Assembly: GCA_904501675.1 (NCBI GenBank)
Contig: CAJGCL010000056.1
Span: 1 to 12,428, forward strand
Length of the DNA stretch: 12,428 nt
Direction of reading: 5' to 3'
DNA from: Clostridiaceae bacterium
Lineage (GTDB): Bacteria > Bacillota > Clostridia > Oscillospirales > Acutalibacteraceae
Positions 5,916 to 12,428 of the stretch are shown one piece after another; the first letter of the stretch is position 1; every line of letters starts with the position of its first letter. Under the pieces are notes generated by a model. It was not told the origin of the DNA. It made no database searches and worked only from the letters and a program-made list of their open reading frames with translations. A program made the translations under genes and the position numbers.

Positions 5916-6863
5916 TTATTTCTTCTTAGAAATAGCAGTTTTGGCCTTTTCAACAATATTTTTTGCATCTAAACCAAAAATATGAAGAAGATCAACAGCA
6001 GGACCAGATTTACCAAAAGTATCTTCAACACCAACCTTAACAACTGGTACGGGATACACATCACACACAGCATCACATACAGCGTCACCTAAACCACCGA
6101 TAATATTGTGCTCTTCCGCTGTAACAATGCAACCTGTCTTTTTTGCAGCAGCAACAACCGCAGCTTTATCAAGAGGCTTAATAGTGTGCATATTGATTAA
6201 TTCAACAGAAATTCCTTCTTCTTCAAGTACCTTTGCAGCCTCAATTGCTTCATTAACCATTAAACCGGTTGCAATGATAGTAACATCTGTACCCTCTTTA
6301 AGAGTAACAGCCTTACCAATTTCAAATTTATAGTTTTCATCAAAAATTCTTGGAACTGCAAGTCTGCCAAATCTCATATAAACAGGTCCCTCGTGTTCTG
6401 CAGCAGCGAAAACAGCTTCTCTTGCTTCAATATCATCTGCAGGGTTAATAATAACCATACCTGGGATAGAGCGCATAAGAGCTATGTCTTCGCAGCACTG
6501 ATGGCTTGCACCATCTTCACCAACAGAAATACCCGCGTGAGTAGCACCAATTTTAACATTAAGATGGGGGTATGCAATTGTATTTCTTACCTGTTCAAAT
6601 GCTCTTCCGGCAGAAAACATTGCGAAGCTTGAAGCAAAAACAGTGTAGCCTGTTGTAGCAAGACCTGCTGCAACGCCCATCATATTGCTTTCCGCGATAC
6701 CTGTATCAAAAAATCTATCAGGATAAGCCTTTTTAAATCCACCTGTTTTAGTAGCAGCTGCAAGGTCTGCATCAAGAACAAGAATATCAGGATTTTTTTC
6801 ACCAAGCTCAACAAGAGCTTTACCATAAGCATCTCTGGTTGCAATTTTAATTACATCTGCCAT
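5916..6863 (-). CDS. Transketolase, C-terminal subunit (pyrimidine-binding half)
   Basis: This is the second half of a split transketolase, which moves two-carbon ketol units between sugar phosphates in the non-oxidative pentose phosphate pathway using thiamine diphosphate. The 315-residue chain holds the pyrimidine-binding domain and the C-terminal transketolase domain (about 190-310). The catalytic Glu that activates the cofactor is Glu58 in FDTGIAESNM. His121 in GEDGASHQ fits the conserved active-site loop, and INPAD (139-143) follows it. The start has GGAGGG as ribosome binding site, lying inside the final codons and stop of the N-terminal subunit gene; the gap between the genes is 3 bp, so translation is probably coupled and the subunits are made in equal amounts. 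A deoxyxylulose-phosphate synthase half is less likely because both partner halves follow the split transketolase pattern. Confidence 0.95.
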   Translation of the reverse strand: MADVIKIATRDAYGKALVELGEKNPDILVLDADLAAATKTGGFKKAYPDRFFDTGIAESNMMGVAAGLATTGYTVFASSFAMFSAGRAFEQVRNTIAYPHLNVKIGATHAGISVGEDGASHQCCEDIALMRSIPGMVIINPADDIEAREAVFAAAEHEGPVYMRFGRLAVPRIFDENYKFEIGKAVTLKEGTDVTIIATGLMVNEAIEAAKVLEEEGISVELINMHTIKPLDKAAVVAAAKKTGCIVTAEEHNIIGGLGDAVCDAVCDVYPVPVVKVGVEDTFGKSGPAVDLLHIFGLDAKNIVEKAKTAISKKK

Positions 6864-6866
6864 TTT

Positions 6867-7709
6867 TTAACCCTCCATGCCTGCAAGAACTGCATTAAGC
6901 TCGTTCATTGCGATTTCATATTGCTCTGCATTTGGTGCAGCGCCATGCCAGTTAACCTGATTTTCCATGAAAGAAATGCCCTTACCTTTAATTGTAGTAG
7001 CGATAATTGCTGTTGGCTTTCCTTTACATTCGCGTGCATTATTAAGCGCGCTCTCTATCTCATCAAAACTATGTCCATCAATTTCAATAACATTCCAACC
7101 GAAAGCAGCAAACTTTTCCGGAATTGGATATGGTGAGTTAACCTCATCAACCGTACCATCGATCTGAAGATTGTTATTATCAACGAAAGCTACAAGGTTA
7201 TCGAGTTTCTTTGCAGCTGCATACATAGCAGCTTCCCAAACCTGACCTTCCTCAATTTCGCCATCACCAAGAACAGTGTACACTCTGAAATCTGCACCTT
7301 TAAGTTTACCGCCGAGAGCCATACCACAAGCAGCAGATATACCCTGACCGAGAGAACCTGAGCTAATATCAATGCCAGGGAGATAGTGCATACTTGGATG
7401 ACCCTGAAGTCTTGAATCAACCTTTCTGAGAGTTTTTAACTCTTCAATAGGAAAATATCCACGCTGAGCCATTACAGAATATAATGCAGGCGCTGCATGA
7501 CCTTTTGAAAGAACGAACCTGTCTCTATCAGCTTTAACAGGCTGAGTTGGATCAATATTCATTTCATTGAAATAAAGATAAGTAACAATCTCAGTCATTG
7601 ATAAAGATCCACCTGGATGACCTGACTTAGCATTAAATGTTCCTTCAATAATGCCCTTACGAACATTACAAGCAACTTTTGCTAACTCAATTTTGGAAAG
7701 CTTTTCCAT
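6867..7709 (-). CDS. Transketolase, N-terminal subunit (pyrophosphate-binding half)
   Basis: This is the first half of the split transketolase. The 280 residues carry the diphosphate-binding domain: KSGHPGGSLS (28-37) and LSKGHAAPALY (67-77), then the thiamine diphosphate motif opening with GDGEIEEG (148-155) and closing with DNNN (177-180). His31 and His71 are the substrate-phosphate and catalytic histidines expected for the family. ATG 7709 is preceded by a perfect GGAGGT. It lies 15 bp after the HAD phosphatase stop and 3 bp before the partner subunit, so the four leftward genes from rluD to here look like one transcript. Two-gene transketolases of this kind are common in Clostridia and archaea, while most other bacteria have a single chain of about 660 residues. 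Confidence 0.95.
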   Translation of the reverse strand: MEKLSKIELAKVACNVRKGIIEGTFNAKSGHPGGSLSMTEIVTYLYFNEMNIDPTQPVKADRDRFVLSKGHAAPALYSVMAQRGYFPIEELKTLRKVDSRLQGHPSMHYLPGIDISSGSLGQGISAACGMALGGKLKGADFRVYTVLGDGEIEEGQVWEAAMYAAAKKLDNLVAFVDNNNLQIDGTVDEVNSPYPIPEKFAAFGWNVIEIDGHSFDEIESALNNARECKGKPTAIIATTIKGKGISFMENQVNWHGAAPNAEQYEIAMNELNAVLAGMEG

Positions 7710-7724
7710 AGTATTACCTCCGTT

Positions 7725-8549
7725 TTATATATAGTTTTTTTCTATATAATTTATAAATTCATTTACCGCACCATCGTCACAATGGCAAGTAACATATTCA
7801 CAAAGTTTTTTTATATCATCAGGCGCCTGTCCGCAACAAACCGGATGAGCCACACTTTCAAGCATAGCAACATCATTGTAATAATCCCCTATAGCAGCAA
7901 CATTCTCAGGATTTACAGAAATAAATTCAGCAAGTTTGCTTACAGCAGAGCCTTTATTTACACCTTTACCTACAATCTCTAGAGAAACAGGAGATGTAAA
8001 AAAGCAATCAAGATGTTTAATATTCTCATCACTTTTTAAAACACTTTCAATTTTTTTACAAACAGATGGCAAACCAAATATGGTTGCCTTCCCCCACTGA
8101 CCTTTTGGTAAATCAAACTCTTTAAGGCATAGCTTACGTTTTATACCATCAAGTAAAGAAACAACAAAACCATAAAAGCACGTTCTATTATAAAGATAAA
8201 TCGTTTCCATATCAAAAACTGTAAGTTGAAGAGATTTATATTTATTTATTAAGTCTAAAATAACCTTTTCGCCCTCAACAGATATAGGTTTATAATATAT
8301 TGTTTTATCATCAATAAAATCATATATTCCTGCACCATTAAGGCAAATAGCAGGTGTCGTTGTCTTCAGTTTTTTGTATTGCGGGCTTAATGAAGCTAAA
8401 TTTCTACCTGAACACAAGGTGAAATTCCCACCATTTGAAGTAAAACGTTCAACAGCCGTAATATTACACTTGGGTGTTTGCCTTTGCTTGTTATTAAGTG
8501 TACCATCTATATCCGAAACAAGCAACCACTTAGAATAATTTTTACTCAT
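7725..8549 (-). CDS. Cof-type HAD-IIB family phosphatase
   Basis: This is a cytoplasmic haloacid-dehalogenase hydrolase, probably dephosphorylating a sugar phosphate or other small metabolite; the substrate cannot be assigned. The 274-residue length is typical for the Cof family. Motif I is VSDIDGT with nucleophile Asp13 and acid/base Asp15. Motif II is Ser47 in LCSGRN. Motif III is Lys199 in KGVNKG. Motif IV is GDYYNDVAML (221-230) with Asp222 and Asp227 for magnesium. The central cap (about 85-190) is of the C2 type. The ATG overlaps the rluD-type stop by four bases (ATGA), so the two are translationally coupled. The transketolase genes follow directly; a role in phosphosugar housekeeping is plausible but is an inference from neighbours. 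Confidence 0.93.
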   Translation of the reverse strand: MSKNYSKWLLVSDIDGTLNNKQRQTPKCNITAVERFTSNGGNFTLCSGRNLASLSPQYKKLKTTTPAICLNGAGIYDFIDDKTIYYKPISVEGEKVILDLINKYKSLQLTVFDMETIYLYNRTCFYGFVVSLLDGIKRKLCLKEFDLPKGQWGKATIFGLPSVCKKIESVLKSDENIKHLDCFFTSPVSLEIVGKGVNKGSAVSKLAEFISVNPENVAAIGDYYNDVAMLESVAHPVCCGQAPDDIKKLCEYVTCHCDDGAVNEFINYIEKNYI

Positions 8550-9460
8550 TTAGAAATTCTCCTGAGAAAATCTTTAAAATATTCGGGTAATTCACTAGTG
8601 AATTCAAGATACTCTTTGGTAATCGGATGAATAAAGCCGATTGTCGAAGCGTTAAGGCACTGACCTTCTAAACCATATGTATTTTTAGAGTTACCGTATA
8701 CTACATCACCCGCAACAGGGTTCCCTCTATATGCCATATGAACTCTTATCTGATGGGTGCGTCCTGTTTCAAGTTTTACTTTAAGAAAAGTAAAACCATT
8801 GTAGCGCTCAATCACCTCGAAATGAGTAACAGCATTTCTTGAATTTTTATCAGTTACAGCCTGCTTTTTTCTGTCTTTAGGATGTCTGCCGATAGGCGCA
8901 TTTATTGTACCGTTATCATCCTTGATATTACCAATAACAACAGTGTTATATATTCTGGTAAATGAATGTTCCTTGATTTGTTCAGCAAGTCCTTTATGAG
9001 TTGCATCAGTCTTAGCGCAGACAAGTAAACCGCTTGTGTCTTTATCAATTCTATGCACAATACCAGGTCGGATAACACCATTTATTCCGGATAAGGAATC
9101 ACCACAATGATACAATAATGCATTAACGAGTGTTCCGTTATAGTTGCCTGCCGCAGGATGAACAACCATACCTTTAGGCTTGTTTACAACAAGAAGATAA
9201 TCATCCTCATAAACAACATCAAGAGGAATATTTTCTGGTTCAACAGATAAATTAACAGGATCAGGAACGTTAATTTCAATTATATCCCCTGATTTAATCA
9301 TTGTTTTCTTATTACACGCTTCACCATTAACCGTAACTGCATTTTCATTTATTAGTTGTTGAACGGTACTTCTTGAAAGTTCAGAATATAATTGTGGAAC
9401 GGCTTTATCTAAACGTTCAGATGAAAATTCTTCCGGGACAACTAAATCAATTGTTTCCAT
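8546..9460 (-). CDS. rluD: RluA/RluD-family 23S rRNA pseudouridine synthase
   Basis: The enzyme converts uridines in RNA to pseudouridine; RluD-type enzymes act on helix 69 of 23S rRNA. The 304-residue chain has an N-terminal S4 RNA-binding domain (about 16-62, SRSTVQQLINENAVTVNGE) and then the synthase domain. The catalytic Asp is Asp139 in HRIDKDTSG, and the family's other motifs VVNKPKGMVVHP (91-102) and GRTHQIRVHMAY are present. It is the counterpart of B. subtilis ylyB, which also sits beside lspA. The start overlaps the end of lspA by 14 bp, and the stop overlaps the HAD gene by 4 bp. The precise target uridine is not given by sequence, so the rluD symbol is by family. Confidence 0.93.
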   Translation of the reverse strand: METIDLVVPEEFSSERLDKAVPQLYSELSRSTVQQLINENAVTVNGEACNKKTMIKSGDIIEINVPDPVNLSVEPENIPLDVVYEDDYLLVVNKPKGMVVHPAAGNYNGTLVNALLYHCGDSLSGINGVIRPGIVHRIDKDTSGLLVCAKTDATHKGLAEQIKEHSFTRIYNTVVIGNIKDDNGTINAPIGRHPKDRKKQAVTDKNSRNAVTHFEVIERYNGFTFLKVKLETGRTHQIRVHMAYRGNPVAGDVVYGNSKNTYGLEGQCLNASTIGFIHPITKEYLEFTSELPEYFKDFLRRISK

Positions 9461-9956
9461 TATTTTTCTCTCCGCTTAATTTAGAAGCTTTCTCTTTTTT
9501 TATATCCTTTATTAAATCAATGATAAGATAAATCATCAACGAAAAAGCACCAACTGTAATAAGGCAATCTGCAAAATTAAAAACTGCAAAATCAATAAAA
9601 AGAGGCTCAATGTAGTCAATAACATATTGTAACCTTATTCTATCAATCACATTTCCTATACCACCGGCAATCATAAGAAGTAACGTTAAATTAACAAACT
9701 TCGATTGATCGCGGTTTTTAATAAGATAAAATATAACAACACCTAATAAAACAACAGAAAAAACGGTTAAAAACAATGTGTGTGTTGCAAAAGAGCCAAA
9801 AACCGCACCTGTATTTTCAACGTACCTGAATCGTAATACATTTTCAATAACATCAATGTACTCTATAGGTTTAAGAAACGCAGTAACAAGAAACTTAAAC
9901 AACTGGTCTAAGCATATAAGCACAATACAAAAGGCAAAACTTAAAAATACAGTCAT
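9447..9956 (-). CDS. lspA: Lipoprotein signal peptidase (signal peptidase II)
   Basis: This aspartyl protease of the cytoplasmic membrane cuts the signal peptide from diacylglyceryl-modified prolipoproteins. The 169 residues form four membrane helices (about 4-24, 58-79, 86-103, 128-149). Conserved elements are LDQLFK with Asp17, ENTGAVFG (47-54), GNVIDR (101-106), and the catalytic pair Asp114 (in YVIDYI) and Asp130 (in FNFADC). A lysine-rich cytoplasmic tail ends the protein. AGAGGT lies five bases before the ATG. The gene begins 14 bp after the divIVA stop and overlaps rluD, so it belongs to the same leftward unit. Confidence 0.96.
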   Translation of the reverse strand: MTVFLSFAFCIVLICLDQLFKFLVTAFLKPIEYIDVIENVLRFRYVENTGAVFGSFATHTLFLTVFSVVLLGVVIFYLIKNRDQSKFVNLTLLLMIAGGIGNVIDRIRLQYVIDYIEPLFIDFAVFNFADCLITVGAFSLMIYLIIDLIKDIKKEKASKLSGEKNNGNN

Positions 9957-9970
9957 TTTATACCTCTAAA

Positions 9971-11212
9971 TTATTTTTTCTTACGGAAAAGCCCGCGTTT
10001 TTTTGATTTACCATCATCTCTTCCGTCAGAATCCATATCAATTCTTTCAATCATATCAAAGAAGGAAGCGGCTAAAGCAGCGTCATCCTCTTCTTCGTCA
10101 TCATCACAACCAAATTCATCACTCTGCCTAGACTCTTCATTTGAGAATGGCTCATCAGATGGTGTATCTGTTATCTCCTCGTCAATTGAAGGTTCTTCAA
10201 TTGAGTCATAATCAATCCTATTGATATCAACGGAGAATTTTTTTGAAATGGGAATATCTTCAGGAACAGATTCTTCCAGTTGTTCCTCAAACTCCTCTTC
10301 AAAATCTTCTAAAGAAGCTACAGGCTCTTCCTGAATATTATCTTCAATAAACTCAAGTTGTGTTTCTTCGTTAAAGAAATCATACGGAAGTTCAGTTTTA
10401 ATAACAGTTTCACCGGATTCTTCAACAATCTGCTCATCAGATAGTTCTGCATCTGTTAAATTATCTTCACTTACAAATTGAAGAATATTCTCATCAACAT
10501 TTTTCGTATATGAGAAACCGTTATCAACATATTCCTCAATTTCATCAACTGATTTTTCAGGAAGTTCCTCATTTTCCATTTTTGAAGCCTCCTCAATAGC
10601 GATTTCAGGTAATTTGGAAATCATTTCAATATGAGCCTTATACTGAGCTAAAATAGATGCTCTGAACTCAGAAACTTCCTTTTTAAGCATATCATAATGC
10701 AATGATTCGCTTGTTATTGTTCTGTTTGCGGCTCCCATTGTATCACTTGCAGAATCATTGGCTGCAATAAGAATACCATGAGCTTTTTCCTTGGCTTTAG
10801 CAATTATTTCTTCAGCCTTATCTCTAGTAACTGATAAAAGAAGCTCGGAATCGGCGATAGCTTGTTTTTCAGCATCAGATTTAATAACCTCTGCCTCACC
10901 TTTAGCTGCAGCAAGAATAGCCTCTGCTTCCTCTTTTGAATCAGCTACGCTTTCTTCTGCTTCTTTAATAATAAGGTTAGCGGCTCTTTGAGCACTAAGA
11001 ACAGCTTCTTTAATATCAACCTCATCACTTTTATATTGTTCCAATTTGTCAGCAAGTAAACTTACTCTTTTAATAAGCTCACTGTTTTCACGGAACATTT
11101 TCTCATAATTAACTGCAACTTCACCGAAAAATGCATCTACATCTTCAGCCTTGTAAGCATTTCTGCCGGCACTTTTAAACTCATATGCCTTAAGCTGAGC
11201 AGGTGTCATCAT
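9971..11212 (-). CDS. divIVA: DivIVA-family polar/septal scaffold protein with long acidic C-terminal tail
   Basis: DivIVA marks curved membrane at septa and poles and positions division or wall-growth proteins. The N-terminal 1-60 is the DivIVA membrane-binding domain (MTPAQLKAYEFKSAGRNAY, then AEDVDAFFGEV). Residues 42-205 are a long Ala/Glu/Lys coiled coil. Residues 205-400 form a low-complexity, very acidic tail, ending in the basic KSKKRGLFRKKK. At 413 residues it is more than twice the B. subtilis protein (164), and the excess is the tail plus a longer coiled coil. Two adjacent ATGs (11210-11212 and 11207-11209) could be the start; the family usually begins right at 'M-x-T-P', which favours either. 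The gene is 30 bp downstream of sepF and just upstream of lspA. Confidence 0.92.
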   Translation of the reverse strand: MMTPAQLKAYEFKSAGRNAYKAEDVDAFFGEVAVNYEKMFRENSELIKRVSLLADKLEQYKSDEVDIKEAVLSAQRAANLIIKEAEESVADSKEEAEAILAAAKGEAEVIKSDAEKQAIADSELLLSVTRDKAEEIIAKAKEKAHGILIAANDSASDTMGAANRTITSESLHYDMLKKEVSEFRASILAQYKAHIEMISKLPEIAIEEASKMENEELPEKSVDEIEEYVDNGFSYTKNVDENILQFVSEDNLTDAELSDEQIVEESGETVIKTELPYDFFNEETQLEFIEDNIQEEPVASLEDFEEEFEEQLEESVPEDIPISKKFSVDINRIDYDSIEEPSIDEEITDTPSDEPFSNEESRQSDEFGCDDDEEEDDAALAASFFDMIERIDMDSDGRDDGKSKKRGLFRKKK

Positions 11213-11242
11213 ATTAAATTCCCACTTTCCACAATTTTGTTA

Positions 11243-11716
11243 TCAGAAGAATACACCTGTACTTTCAAGCTCATCAAGAAGATCGCCTGAAACATTAACG
11301 TTATATGGTGTGATAATATAAGTATTTGTTGAAACTTTTTTGAGCTGACCGCCGTTTGCATATGCAACACCATTAAGAAGGTCAATAAGGCGTCTTGCAA
11401 CATCCTTGTTTGCAGCCTCAAGATTAAGAACAACAGTTCTCTTTTCATTAAGATGGTCAGCAATAGCACGAGCATCCTCAAATTTATCTGGCTTTACAAG
11501 AACAACCTGAAGCATCGCTGTAGTACGGATATCTACAACTCTATTTGAATCAGAACTCTGTCTTCTTACACGAGATGGTCTTGGAGTCTCATACTCACTT
11601 TCATAAGAAGCTGAAAAAGCAGGTGCTTCTGCAGTTTCCTGAGCGCCATCTTCAACATCTTCGTAATCGTCATCAGAAACATTTACTAACCTCTTAAAAA
11701 TATCACCAATAGACAT
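11243..11716 (-). CDS. sepF: Cell division protein SepF
   Basis: SepF anchors FtsZ to the membrane and bundles its filaments in Gram-positive bacteria. The 157 residues start with the amphipathic membrane-targeting helix (MSIGDIFKRLV). A disordered acidic linker (13-60) follows, and then the SepF domain (about 66-150): VVLVKPDKFEDARAIADHL, VVLNLE, ARRLIDLLNGVAYANGG and TYIITPYNV. The Gly residues of the NGV/NGG turn used for dimer contacts are present. GGAGGT lies seven bases before the ATG. It is 17 bp downstream of the yggS-type gene and 30 bp upstream of divIVA; the order yggS-sepF is conserved across Firmicutes. Confidence 0.96.
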   Translation of the reverse strand: MSIGDIFKRLVNVSDDDYEDVEDGAQETAEAPAFSASYESEYETPRPSRVRRQSSDSNRVVDIRTTAMLQVVLVKPDKFEDARAIADHLNEKRTVVLNLEAANKDVARRLIDLLNGVAYANGGQLKKVSTNTYIITPYNVNVSGDLLDELESTGVFF

Positions 11717-11733
11717 AATATAACCTCCAAAAA

Positions 11734-12428
11734 TTATTTATATATACGAGCTCCAAAAATAGCGGAGCCAACTCTAACTAAATTAGAACCATGAATAATC
11801 GCTTCTTTGTAATCGCCTGACATTCCCATCGAAAGAATATTGAAATCAAAGTTTTCGTATTTTTTTGATTTGATTTCATTAAAATACTCATTCATTGAAG
11901 AAAAATATTTTTCTAATTTCAGTGAACTTTCACATATTGGCGGAATAGTCATTAAACCTTTAACAGAAATGTTTGGCAAAAGCGAAATTTGTTCAAGTGA
12001 TTCTGTAAATGCAACTTTGTCAAAACCTGTTTTACTTTCTTCATCACCAATATTGATTTCAAGAAGAATATTGGATGTAATACCAATTTTTTCAGATTCC
12101 TTAGATATAACCTGAGCTAGATGAAGACTATCAACAGATTGAATCATATCAACTTCTTTAATGATTTTTTTCACCTTGTTGGTCTGCAAATGTCCAATCA
12201 GATGTTTTTCTACACCATCAAGAGAAAGAGTATCTTTTTTGGAAAGATATTCCTGAACTTTATTTTCACCGATAAGGTCAATTCCACAATGTTCAATAGC
12301 ATAGTTAATATATTCTACCGAAACTGTTTTAGTAACCGCCATAAGACGAACATCATCAGCACTTCGGCCTGACTTAAATGCTGCATCCGCAATTTCACTT
12401 TTTATATATTTCAGGTTATCGCTTATAG
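11734..12428 (-). CDS. YggS/PROSC-family PLP homeostasis protein (5' end cut by window)
   Basis: YggS (YlmE) proteins bind pyridoxal 5'-phosphate and balance free PLP and amino-acid pools; no catalytic turnover is known. The frame stays open beyond the Met at 12342 to the right edge, reading ISDNLKYIKSEIADAAFKSG, then RSADDVRLMAVTKTV. This matches the family's N-terminal helix, so the gene is longer than its first internal ATG suggests and is truncated only by the window. The PLP lysine is in MAVTKT. Other landmarks are GENKVQEYLSK, HLIGHLQTNK, the IQSVDS turn, GLMTIPP and LSMGMSGDYKEAI, ending with the phosphate-binding VRVGSAIFG. It stops 17 bp before sepF, its usual neighbour. Confidence 0.95.
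   Translation of the reverse strand, partial: ISDNLKYIKSEIADAAFKSGRSADDVRLMAVTKTVSVEYINYAIEHCGIDLIGENKVQEYLSKKDTLSLDGVEKHLIGHLQTNKVKKIIKEVDMIQSVDSLHLAQVISKESEKIGITSNILLEINIGDEESKTGFDKVAFTESLEQISLLPNISVKGLMTIPPICESSLKLEKYFSSMNEYFNEIKSKKYENFDFNILSMGMSGDYKEAIIHGSNLVRVGSAIFGARIYK

Noticed and set aside
10791..10991. 66-residue plus-strand frame inside divIVA rich in Ala and Ser
   Set aside because: It is the reverse complement of the Ala/Glu/Lys coiled-coil codons, which naturally yields Ser/Ala runs.
11209..11481. 90-residue open frame on the minus strand overlapping the end of sepF
   Set aside because: It is sepF read in another frame, giving Leu-rich low-complexity sequence. sepF itself is clearly the real gene.
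1..12428. Defence system, CRISPR array, integrase, transposon or toxin-antitoxin pair
   Set aside because: No direct repeat array, transposase, integrase, nuclease or toxin-like small gene pair was recognised. Nearly all the sequence is accounted for by core genes with similar base composition.

Overview
The window looks like a chromosomal segment from a low-GC, AT-rich Gram-positive bacterium, most likely a clostridial (Oscillospiraceae/Ruminococcaceae-like) Firmicute. The basis is the AT-rich sequence, strong Shine-Dalgarno sites, a Rex redox repressor, a PyrR attenuator, a Firmicute-style 6S RNA, a split two-gene transketolase, and the sepF/divIVA/lspA/rluD cluster. The lineage call is an inference from gene content, not from a search. 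No mobile element, CRISPR array, phage gene, tRNA or rRNA was recognised.

Layout. The left 5 kb is read rightwards: the 3' part of rex (cut by the window edge), a translationally coupled NHL-like propeller protein, then a pyrimidine salvage unit (promoter, PyrR-type attenuator, pyrR, uracil permease). After these come a LacX-like aldose 1-epimerase with its own consensus promoter, a DUF1292 protein and the 6S RNA. A strong two-way terminator at about 4943-4979 separates this arm from the right arm. The right 7.4 kb is read leftwards in one tight run: yggS-type PLP protein (cut by the right edge), sepF, divIVA, lspA, rluD-type pseudouridine synthase, a Cof-type HAD phosphatase, and the two transketolase subunits. 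Gaps are 3-30 bp, or genes overlap by 4 or 14 bp. A zinc-ribbon membrane protein with its own promoter is the last gene before the terminator.

How the genes work together. PyrR and the permease form a uracil uptake and salvage unit. The leader RNA contains three mutually compatible or exclusive hairpins expected for UMP/PyrR-controlled termination. The leftward cluster joins division-site assembly (SepF, DivIVA), lipoprotein maturation (LspA), ribosome or RNA modification (RluD family) and pentose-phosphate carbon shuffling (transketolase). In B. subtilis, lspA-rluD family-pyrR-pyrP are neighbours near divIVA. Here the same genes lie in one window, but the pyr pair is inverted and about 5.5 kb away, and ylmG, ylmH and ileS are absent between sepF and lspA.

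Most of the window is ordinary core genome. The points worth a second look are the compact PyrR-binding loop, a possible second loop before the permease, a consensus promoter firing straight into a terminator-like hairpin, the unknown protein coupled to Rex, the long acidic tail of DivIVA, and the zinc-ribbon membrane protein. I do not see convincing evidence for a wholly new biological system.
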